DNA of 40,693 bases, from NCBI GenBank assembly GCA_020350365.1, contig CP070712.1, forward strand, positions 157,609-198,301, given 5' to 3'. How positions within the stretch are numbered: position 1 is the first letter of the stretch; the number at the start of each line of letters is the position of its first letter. Below, in pieces: positions 34,275 through 40,693 of the stretch. The notes under the pieces were generated by a model. It saw nothing but the letters and a program-made list of their open reading frames with translations, was not told the DNA's origin and did not search any database. Made by a program: the position numbers and the translations under genes. The DNA is from Thermoplasmatales archaeon. Its GTDB lineage: Archaea > Thermoplasmatota > E2 > DHVEG-1.

Positions 34275-35153
34275 ATGAAAAAGAATCCTGTTGGTAAAAA
34301 GGAGGCAGAGCAGTTAAAAGATGCAGAAAAAAAGTATCAGGCCTACCTTGAAAAAAGAAATGAACTAAATGACATGGCGAAAGCTACCCGTGAAGAACGA
34401 GATATGATCAATGATAGTCGGAAAGATCTTAAAAAACAGGCAGATATTATCAAAAAGGAGCGGGATGAGCTAGTTTCTAAGATGAAATATCATAAAGAGA
34501 TGCGCAATAAGCTTCAAGAAGAAGCAAAGAAACTTATTGATTCTAGACGTAAGAAAAAAGGCGAAGTTTTTAAAAATCTTCCTTTACGTATCGAGGAGCT
34601 TAAAGCAGATGTTCAGATGCTTGAATACAGGCAGGAAACAGTTCCAATGAGTCCTGGAGAGGAAAATGAGCTAATCGAAAAAATTCGTGAGAAAAAAGAA
34701 GATTATGAGAAAACAAAGAAACTTATGGAAAAGCAGAAACTTGTAGAAATAGAGATAACCGATAAAGATAACGCAATCGACGAGCTATTTAAAAAGGCTG
34801 ATGAGCAGCATACCTTGGTTCAAAAATATTATAAAGAAAATCAGCAGAAACATGAAAAGTATATTAAACTCGTAAATGAGCTTTCTCTTTCAATTGCTGA
34901 ATCTAATAAAAAACATGAACAATATATTGAGTTAAGAAATGAAGCGCAAAAAGTACATGAAAAAGCCTTTGAGATGAGATCAAAGATTATTTCTATAAAA
35001 GGTGAAAGACGTAAACGTAGAGATGAGGCTAAAAAGGCTATTCAAGAACAGAATATCAAAGCCCGAAAAGCTGTACTTGATAAAGATAAATTGGATGAAA
35101 TTGCAGATAAATCAGTACAATCCTTGAAGAAAGGAGAGAAAATCTCGTTATAA
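34275..35153 (+). CDS. Archaeal coiled-coil protein (COG1340 type)
   Basis: This 292-residue protein starts at ATG 34275 (an in-frame GTG at 34266 is an alternative; neither has a clear ribosome binding site). It is almost entirely predicted coiled coil, with Lys/Glu-rich heptads such as KKQADIIKKERDELVSKMKY. LPLRIEELKADVQMLEYRQE near residue 105 and MSPGEENELIEKI match the conserved middle of COG1340 proteins, which are widespread in archaea. No function is established; a structural or scaffolding role is presumed. It follows the 955-residue membrane protein on the same strand by 38 nt. Confidence 0.82.
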   Translation: MKKNPVGKKEAEQLKDAEKKYQAYLEKRNELNDMAKATREERDMINDSRKDLKKQADIIKKERDELVSKMKYHKEMRNKLQEEAKKLIDSRRKKKGEVFKNLPLRIEELKADVQMLEYRQETVPMSPGEENELIEKIREKKEDYEKTKKLMEKQKLVEIEITDKDNAIDELFKKADEQHTLVQKYYKENQQKHEKYIKLVNELSLSIAESNKKHEQYIELRNEAQKVHEKAFEMRSKIISIKGERRKRRDEAKKAIQEQNIKARKAVLDKDKLDEIADKSVQSLKKGEKISL

Positions 35154-35212
35154 ATTTTTAATATAAACCTAATAGTTAAATTTAAATATATAATATCTTC
35201 TAATTATATCAC

Positions 35213-36472
35213 ATGAGACCAATATTAAAAAACTTGGCAGTTATAATTGTTATTATTTTAATTGCATCCTCCAGTTCTGTAGTACTTTTATCTGAACCAC
35301 GAAGTGCTGATAAACCAATAATCGACAGATATGATGAATATCCTGAGGATATTGATGATGAGTATAATGAAACTGAAAATGGGAATGGTCATAGTAATGG
35401 AGAAAAATTTCCTTGGGATTCAACGCATTTTGTGTTTATTGAAGAAGCAACAGGGAAAGATTGTGTACCTTGTTTGCCAATTGCAAAAAAATTATATGAA
35501 CTTTACAAGTCAGGAAAATATCCATTTTACTACATAAGTTTAATAATGGAACATGAAGAAACTGCAGAATATGTAAATAGGCAATACAACTACTATGCTT
35601 ATCCATCTGTTTATATAGATGGTGGATATAAAACCATATTTGGAGGCAGTGAAGAATCAGTAGCAAATATTGAAAAATATATTAAAAATTCACTCAATAG
35701 AGACTTTTCTTCAGTTTATATAAATGTAAGTGCTGAATGGGATGAAAACAAAAGCGAAATAAGTATTAAAGGTAAAATAAAAAATGATGGAAATAGTGTA
35801 TATAAAGGTAAATTAAGGATTTTTTTAGCAGAGATTATTACTATAGACTGGGTAGATGCAAGTAAAAAACCATTTCATTTTGGAGCTAATAGTATAATTG
35901 CAGATGACGATATAGAAATTCCTTCAAAAGATTTAAAGAATTTTTCAAAAACAATAGAATCAACATATCCAGATCCAGAAAACCTCATCATATTTGCAGC
36001 AATCTATAATTCAAAGAGTGTTAAAAGAGATTCTGATCCGAACAATATGGATAAGACTGGAGATCATGAATTTGATGCACATTTTGCAGATAATGTTGCT
36101 GCAACAGAACTGGTAGAAGGCGGTAATTTGCCACCATTTGTTGGTATTTCCCTTCCAGAATCAGGTTTGTTGCATATATCAGGTAAACCAATTTTCAAAT
36201 TTATTTTGCTTTTGGCTAAAAAAACCGTAATGTTTGGTAAAATTGATATCAAGGTAAATGTCACAGATGAAGAAGGAATCGATAGAGTTGAATTCTTTTT
36301 AGATAATGAATCAATTTTTATAGATGAAGAAGAACCTTATGAATATACTATTGATAAAATTGGATCATTTAGAACACTATTACCAAGAAAACACAATATA
36401 AAAGTAGTTGCATGGGATAAAGAAGAAAAATATAATTCTGCTAATATTGACGTATTAACTATTTTCATCTAA
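35213..36472 (+). CDS. Secreted thioredoxin-fold protein with Ig-like C-terminus
   Basis: This 419-residue protein has a signal peptide or N-terminal anchor (about 8-27) and an acidic linker (30-65). A thioredoxin-like domain follows at about 66-165, with the redox pair C84-VP-C87 in EEATGKDCVPCLPI and the cis-proline strand YAYPSVYIDG. Residues 170-280 form a beta domain seen in Omp28-type proteins. The end (about 340-419) is Ig-like (DRVEFFLDNESIF, KHNIKVVAWD). It probably acts on thiols of exported proteins. TATA-like box TTTAAATATATAA is at about 35180-35192. Its stop is 2 nt from the stop of the convergent radical SAM gene. Confidence 0.8.
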   Translation: MRPILKNLAVIIVIILIASSSSVVLLSEPRSADKPIIDRYDEYPEDIDDEYNETENGNGHSNGEKFPWDSTHFVFIEEATGKDCVPCLPIAKKLYELYKSGKYPFYYISLIMEHEETAEYVNRQYNYYAYPSVYIDGGYKTIFGGSEESVANIEKYIKNSLNRDFSSVYINVSAEWDENKSEISIKGKIKNDGNSVYKGKLRIFLAEIITIDWVDASKKPFHFGANSIIADDDIEIPSKDLKNFSKTIESTYPDPENLIIFAAIYNSKSVKRDSDPNNMDKTGDHEFDAHFADNVAATELVEGGNLPPFVGISLPESGLLHISGKPIFKFILLLAKKTVMFGKIDIKVNVTDEEGIDRVEFFLDNESIFIDEEEPYEYTIDKIGSFRTLLPRKHNIKVVAWDKEEKYNSANIDVLTIFI

Positions 36473-36474
36473 TA

Positions 36475-37794
36475 TTATTTATTTCTTTCAGAGACATACA
36501 AAAATCTACTGTTCATATTTGCAACAGCATTTCTTACCATTACTAGGAAAAATGGAAAAATTCCTAGTTTAAGACCTCTAAATATGCGTCTTACTGTATT
36601 TTGTGTTGAATAAAATTCTATATACATCTTCTTTACACCTTCAAGTAGTTCCTCAGGTGTCATATTTTTAGGTTTATAAACAACATATCTCATAGTATAT
36701 TTCGACCAATCTGTTTCTAATAATCTACCCTCTTTTTCAAGTTTATCATAGAGTGGTGTTCCAGGGAAAGGAGTAAGAATACAGAAATCTGCTAAATCTA
36801 TTTTTAAATCTTTTATAATTTTTAATGTCTCATTGAATACATCTTTAGTATCGGTGTCAAACCCAAACATAAAAGATCCGATTACTGCCATATTATTTTC
36901 ATGGATGTTTTTAACAGCCATTGAATATTTTTCCACTTTATTGGTGTTCTTTCCAATCTCATCAATTGTTTTTTGTGAGACTGATTCAAATCCAACAAGC
37001 CAACTTACACATCCAGCCTCTTTAGATAGTCTGACGAGCTCTTTGTCTTCTGCTAATTTATCGATATTTCCATTACAAAAAAATTTTTTATTTAATCCTT
37101 TCATTTTTCTAAATAAAGTCTTACTATACTCTGGATTAATAGTTAATGAATTATCATAGAACATTATTGTTTTTTGAGGAATGGATCTTATTTCATCAAT
37201 TACTTCATCAACAGGTCTAGTAAAATATTGAGAACCACCTATTGCATTTGCTTCAGGACAAAAGTCACATTTATAAGGACAGCCTCTAGTGGCTTCAATA
37301 GCACCCGTCAAAACAAACCCGGGAAGTTCTACATTTGTTGGTGGAATTTTTAGAGATTTATCGTATTTTTTTGGGCCATAAAAAGGTTTTAATTTATTTT
37401 TTTTAAAATCATCTAATAAATCAAGCCAGTTTATCTCATTACGACCTATTAAAACACTATCAGCATGTGTTTTTGCTTCCTCAGACATAATTGAAGGATA
37501 CCATCCAGATAAAACAACAGTTATACCTTTTTTTCTGAAAATATCTGATAATTCATAAGCTCTAGGGACACTTGAAAGGTTGAAATTGATTAAAACTAGA
37601 TCATAGTTTTTATTAAAATCAATTGTTGAATATCTTTCATCAACAACCTCTACAGAATGATTTTTTGGTGTAATTGCTGCTAATTGACGGGCAAATAATG
37701 TTGGTAGAATTGAAAAAGTATTCAACAATAGTTTTTCTGAAAGTCTAATCTTTCTTCCACCTAACCAAAAATTTTCAATTATAAGTATATCCAT
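36475..37794 (-). CDS. Radical SAM enzyme with B12-binding-like N-terminal domain
   Basis: The start is ATG 37794, with AGGTG just upstream; GTG 37800 overlaps that site. The 439-residue protein has an N-terminal flavodoxin-like domain (1-135) of the B12-binding type, but the cobalamin DxHxxG histidine is missing (DERYSTIDF). The radical SAM core contains C172, C176 and C179 (RGCPYKCDFC), with ARPxxx-type motif TRPVDEVIDEIR. Ends with a helical region of about 80 residues. Enzymes of this layout modify lipids, tetrapyrroles or RNA; substrate unknown. It is divergent from the PaaK-like gene. Confidence 0.87.
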   Translation of the reverse strand: MDILIIENFWLGGRKIRLSEKLLLNTFSILPTLFARQLAAITPKNHSVEVVDERYSTIDFNKNYDLVLINFNLSSVPRAYELSDIFRKKGITVVLSGWYPSIMSEEAKTHADSVLIGRNEINWLDLLDDFKKNKLKPFYGPKKYDKSLKIPPTNVELPGFVLTGAIEATRGCPYKCDFCPEANAIGGSQYFTRPVDEVIDEIRSIPQKTIMFYDNSLTINPEYSKTLFRKMKGLNKKFFCNGNIDKLAEDKELVRLSKEAGCVSWLVGFESVSQKTIDEIGKNTNKVEKYSMAVKNIHENNMAVIGSFMFGFDTDTKDVFNETLKIIKDLKIDLADFCILTPFPGTPLYDKLEKEGRLLETDWSKYTMRYVVYKPKNMTPEELLEGVKKMYIEFYSTQNTVRRIFRGLKLGIFPFFLVMVRNAVANMNSRFLYVSERNK

Positions 37795-37864
37795 TTTCAC
37801 CTATAATATAAGAAGGAACCTATAAATAAGTAATCATTATTATCAAAACAAATCTGAGGTAAAT

Positions 37865-39247
37865 ATGAATTCATTCAGTAACCCAATTTTCTTACTTAAA
37901 ATCTTAAAAAGCTATTTAGTTGACATTAATAGATTAAGAAGATTAAACGATGAAAAATTAAGGAAATACCAAGATAAAAGACTAAGAAAAATGGTAAAAT
38001 TTGCATATACTGTTCCCCTTTATCATGATAAGTATAAAAAAGAAGGGATTCATCCAGAGGACATTAGGGGAATTATGGATATTAAAAAACTCCCAACAAT
38101 CTCTAAATATGATTTTAAAAAATATTATCCTGATGGAATTATTTCATCAAAAATAAACAAAAATAAATTAATCGAAGTTACAACATCTGGAACAACAGGT
38201 AAATCTCTTTCAATATATGTTGATATGTTTGACATAGTTGCTGGCCTATTTGGATATATCCGATCTATAAGGGAACATGGAATAGACTGGAGAAAGGATA
38301 AACTCACAATTATTGCAGACTTTGCACCACATACTGTTGAAAGCGGATATATTCATAAAGGATTGCAACCAAGATTAAGTTCAAATCTATTTTTTAAAAA
38401 TATGCAGTGGTTAAATACTAATGATCCTCCTGAAAAAGTAATTGAAGAAATTAATAAATTTAAACCTGATTTTATTGGTGGTTATGTTGGAATGCTAGGA
38501 CATTTAGCTCTTCTAAAAGAAAAGGGATTTGGAAAAGATATATCTCCAAGAGTAATTGCAACAACAGGTTCACCTCTTTCAAATTCTCTTAAGGATCTAA
38601 TGATGAAATCATTTAATGCTGAAATATTCCAATCATATGGGTCAACTGAATCAGGTTCAATTGCCTTTCAATGTAAAAATGGCAAATACCATGTAATGTC
38701 AGATCTTGTCCATCTGGAATATTTAAAAAATGGAAAGGAAGTCTCATCTGAAGAGGCTGGAAAGATAGTATTAACAAAACTTTATGGCATTGGTACTCCA
38801 ATCATTAGATATGATGCAATTAATGATATCGTTTCACCATCAGTTGAGAAATGTAATTGTGGTTTATCTGGTGGATTAATCGAAAAAATCTATGGTAGAG
38901 ATGATATTTCATTATATTCTCCAGATGGCAGAATTATACTCCCCGCTTCCTTTGGGGAAATTTTCAGTAGAATATTATATGAATTAAAAACAAACAAATT
39001 GAAAGATGCTATAATCATTCAACATTCCTTAAAAAAAATTGAATTACAAGTTGTAATTGACGAAAAACAAAGAGACATTGGTCCATCTGTTGAAAAAATA
39101 TTTTCTGTTTTAAGGCAAGGTTTGCAAGAGAAACTTGGCTCAAATGTTGAAATCATTACAAAAGAGGTTAAAAAAATCGATAGACAAAAGGCTAGAATTA
39201 TTCAAAAATTAGATAGAGAAAAGCTGAAAATTACTGGATATGTCTGA
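37865..39247 (+). CDS. PaaK/CapK-like adenylate-forming enzyme
   Basis: This 460-residue protein belongs to the phenylacetate-CoA ligase-like family. Signs are the helical N-terminus RRLNDEKLRKYQDKRLRKMV, the phosphate-binding loop VTTSGTTGKSL (near residue 108), the YGSTESG motif (about 258-264, QSYGSTESGS), and RYDAIND plus the GRDD hinge. CNCG near residue 338 fits the Cys-rich turn common in this family. It adenylates a carboxylic acid, perhaps forming a CoA thioester; the acid is not identifiable. CapK-type relatives occur with cell-surface polysaccharide genes, which would fit the window. Shares a 70-nt divergent promoter region with the radical SAM gene. Confidence 0.87.
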   Translation: MNSFSNPIFLLKILKSYLVDINRLRRLNDEKLRKYQDKRLRKMVKFAYTVPLYHDKYKKEGIHPEDIRGIMDIKKLPTISKYDFKKYYPDGIISSKINKNKLIEVTTSGTTGKSLSIYVDMFDIVAGLFGYIRSIREHGIDWRKDKLTIIADFAPHTVESGYIHKGLQPRLSSNLFFKNMQWLNTNDPPEKVIEEINKFKPDFIGGYVGMLGHLALLKEKGFGKDISPRVIATTGSPLSNSLKDLMMKSFNAEIFQSYGSTESGSIAFQCKNGKYHVMSDLVHLEYLKNGKEVSSEEAGKIVLTKLYGIGTPIIRYDAINDIVSPSVEKCNCGLSGGLIEKIYGRDDISLYSPDGRIILPASFGEIFSRILYELKTNKLKDAIIIQHSLKKIELQVVIDEKQRDIGPSVEKIFSVLRQGLQEKLGSNVEIITKEVKKIDRQKARIIQKLDREKLKITGYV

Positions 39248-39349
39248 TATTTAAAATTATTGATTATTTAATTATTAAATAAAAAATAGGCGATTTTAGC
39301 AAAAATTATTTAAGACCCAAACTGTTAACATATGTTAAATACAAAATAT

Positions 39350-39356
39350 GGGAGGT
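39350..39356 (+). promoter_or_regulatory. Ribosome binding site deciding the start at 39365
   Basis: GGGAGGT lies 8 nt before ATG 39365 and rules out the upstream in-frame ATG at 39332. Confidence 0.8.
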
Positions 39357-39364
39357 ATAATAAC

Positions 39365-39529
39365 ATGAAAGTATCATTATGTATTGGTGATTTCTGCATA
39401 CCTAATAAATGCCCGGTTGTTGATGTACAAGAAGATAAGGTGATTATAGGAGAGAAAGACAATATCTGTACCTTGACAAAAGAGCAATTTGAAGTATTAA
39501 AACAAAAGGTTAAAAGTGGTGAACTCTAA
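39365..39529 (+). CDS. Tiny four-cysteine protein
   Basis: The 54-residue product has cysteines at 6, 11, 16 and 35 (SLCIGDFCIPNKCPVV, then KDNICTLTKEQFEVLKQKV). Spacing C-x4-C-x4-C plus a distant fourth Cys is suitable for binding zinc or an iron-sulfur cluster; this is inference. The second half is a probable beta hairpin and helix. It has its own ribosome binding site and terminator. It converges with the redox pair on the other strand, which may or may not be meaningful. Confidence 0.75.
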   Translation: MKVSLCIGDFCIPNKCPVVDVQEDKVIIGEKDNICTLTKEQFEVLKQKVKSGEL

Positions 39530-39532
39530 ACA

Positions 39533-39568
39533 GAAGGAATTATCTTCCTTCATTATTCTTCTTTTTTT
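39533..39568 (+). terminator. Terminator after the four-cysteine gene
   Basis: GAAGGAA (39533-39539) pairs with TTCCTTC (39545-39551) across a 5-nt loop, and a run of seven Ts lies at 39562-39568. It is 4 nt after the stop. Confidence 0.7.
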
Positions 39569-39589
39569 AAATTTACTTTATAGTTTAAT

Positions 39590-40225
39590 TTAATCTAAAA
39601 ATCCAGGTAGATTTTCATCATATAATACAAAAGCTTCGTCCATTAGATTATTGAAGAATTCTATTCTTTGTTCATCGTTATCTTTAAACTGACCATATAA
39701 TGTTGTGAAATATGGTTCAATTAATCCACTATGTGCATAATTAATTGTAATAACACTAAACATAGGAAGACCATGGATATGGTCTTTGTCATAGATGTCA
39801 AATGTATGTAACCATTCTTCTGAAGTTGCTTCATCATCCAAATAAATATAATAATAATGGACAGGTCTGTCATTAACAGATGTAAGTTTGTAATAAGATT
39901 TATCTTTAATTGGATTAACTTGTAAAAATTCTGTAACTGATGGAAACATAACATCACATGCAGCACAGGCATCTTCACTATAGTGAAGAAAAACAGGCCC
40001 TTCCCTCAGACTATCCCAAATAAAATCCGGATGGGGTTCACCTGTACCTGTTTCAAAGGTAAAATCTGTTGAAGTTTTTGGATATAATTTAATACAGCTT
40101 AAACATAATACTTCAACAATACCCCCCTGTGTTTTTTCATAAATATCAGTATAATAAAGCATTCCAACAAATGTCACAGAAACTACGAGGAGAAGGCTTA
40201 TTTGAACTGTAAATAATTTTTTCAT
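39590..40225 (-). CDS. Exported membrane-anchored protein with two CxxC motifs
   Basis: This 211-residue protein has an N-terminal anchor or signal (about 7-27). The first motif C41-LS-C44 (VEVLCLSCIKLYP) is close to the membrane. The second, C87-AA-C90 in HYSEDACAACDVMFP, has the strand-helix context of a thioredoxin active site. The remainder (YYIYLDDEATSEEWLHTF, GLPMFSVITINY with a cis-Pro-like GLP) completes a thioredoxin-like fold. It directly follows the 4Fe-4S membrane protein gene with no gap, and its ribosome binding site GGGAGG is inside that gene, so the two are coupled. The pair probably passes electrons across the membrane to exported thiols (inference). Confidence 0.78.
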   Translation of the reverse strand: MKKLFTVQISLLLVVSVTFVGMLYYTDIYEKTQGGIVEVLCLSCIKLYPKTSTDFTFETGTGEPHPDFIWDSLREGPVFLHYSEDACAACDVMFPSVTEFLQVNPIKDKSYYKLTSVNDRPVHYYYIYLDDEATSEEWLHTFDIYDKDHIHGLPMFSVITINYAHSGLIEPYFTTLYGQFKDNDEQRIEFFNNLMDEAFVLYDENLPGFLD

Positions 40226-40693
40226 CTAAAACCTCCCATAGGTTATTGCATCTCTTGGACATACATTTACACATTTTCCACAAAGTATGCATTCAGGATC
40301 TCTATACATATTTGCAACGTCGATACCCATTGGACATTCTATAGCACATAAATTACAATGTACACATTTTTCCTCATCAACATCAACATGTAGCATACTT
40401 ATCTTATTAAATGGTGCAAGAAAAGCACCAATTGGGCAAAAATATCTACACCATCCTCGTTCAACTATAAATATCAATACAATAAATAAAATAAATATTC
40501 CAATTGCTGGCCAAAAAAAGGAGCTTGGTACAAATTTATAAGGTTCCAGAATTATAATTGGCATTGTACCTGTCAAAACACCTATTGGACAAACATCAGT
40601 AAACATAAAACCAATAAAATAAGATGTTACAAAAACCAAACCAACAAGCATAAAATACTTTGTAAATCTTAAATATGGTTCAAGTCTATGTCT
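40226..40693 (-). CDS. Membrane 4Fe-4S ferredoxin-type protein (NapH-like), 5' end outside window
   Basis: The frame is open to the right edge, so the gene is partial; the visible part begins RHRLEPYLRFTKYFMLVGL. Two or three hydrophobic segments carry the NapH/CcoG-type motifs DVCPIGVL and WCRYFCPIGAF. The C-terminal part holds two [4Fe-4S] binding sites, CVHCNLCAIECP and CILCGKCVNVCP. Such proteins take electrons from the quinone pool or from inside and hand them to exported partners. Stop codon is adjacent to the start of the CxxC protein gene. Confidence 0.87.
   Translation of the reverse strand, partial: RHRLEPYLRFTKYFMLVGLVFVTSYFIGFMFTDVCPIGVLTGTMPIIILEPYKFVPSSFFWPAIGIFILFIVLIFIVERGWCRYFCPIGAFLAPFNKISMLHVDVDEEKCVHCNLCAIECPMGIDVANMYRDPECILCGKCVNVCPRDAITYGRF

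Noticed and set aside
36475-37794. Cobalamin-dependent radical SAM methylase
   Set aside because: The N-terminal domain has the right position, but the cobalt-binding DxHxxG motif is not present, so cobalamin binding cannot be claimed.
1-40693. tRNA or rRNA genes
   Set aside because: I looked for TTCAAATC/TTCGAATC-type T-arms with matching acceptor stems and for rRNA core sequences; the few TTCAAATC matches lie inside coding regions (for example near 36990) without a cloverleaf.
1-40693. CRISPR array
   Set aside because: No evenly spaced repeats of 24-40 nt with unique spacers are present, and no cas genes.

Overview
The window looks like a piece of an AT-rich archaeal chromosome, probably from an uncultured member of the Thermoplasmatota and possibly of the marine benthic group D (MBG-D) type. 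The evidence is TTTAAATA-type TATA boxes 40-50 nt ahead of starts, GGAGGTGA-type ribosome binding sites, and archaeal forms of several genes: THUMP-type TrmG10, archaeal SHMT, COG1340 coiled-coil protein, archaetidyl-type CDP-alcohol transferase, COG1936 kinase and RNase Z. The many secreted PKD, NosD and DUF2341 proteins agree with this. The lineage call is inference; there is no rRNA in the window.

Positions 1-14,050 form a surface-protein island, with every gene on the minus strand. All the complete genes carry signal peptides. They encode two proteins sharing an unnamed N-terminal region (one extended by Ig, DUF2341 and LamG-like domains), three right-handed beta-helix (NosD-like) proteins (one cut by the window edge after 20 bases), a DNRLRE/CBM96-type protein, a subtilisin, a secreted double nitroreductase, a secreted rhodanese, a six-bladed propeller, and a decayed PKD gene. 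Four intact genes and the decayed one end in the same roughly 30-residue tail (IPRxR, then an amphipathic Leu-rich ERFxLLERLL helix) directly after a PKD domain. Six transcription units in this island share an almost identical TGTAACATTTAAATATC promoter block 42-47 nt upstream of the start codon. The tail and this promoter are the best candidates for an undescribed surface system: a lineage-specific retention or assembly signal with a common expression switch.

Positions 14,200-31,100 are mostly housekeeping genes: a small conserved protein with a strong terminator, a COG3199 NAD-kinase-like protein, a KBL/AONS aminotransferase, a VOC protein, an acidic protein, HflX, a minus-strand group (M24 peptidase, SHMT, adenylate kinase-like, CDP-alcohol phosphotransferase), a winged-helix regulator, dCMP deaminase, RNase Z, TrmG10, and a CBS protein translationally coupled to a Na+/H+ antiporter. 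Two gene-poor stretches (17,990-18,304 and 20,599-21,036) contain inverted repeats.

Positions 29,900-40,693 encode membrane-anchored Ig-like proteins in divergent orientation, a COG1340 coiled-coil protein, a secreted thioredoxin-fold protein, a radical SAM enzyme divergent from a PaaK/CapK-like adenylating enzyme, a tiny four-cysteine protein, and a two-gene redox unit (membrane 4Fe-4S protein plus exported CxxC protein) that runs off the right edge.
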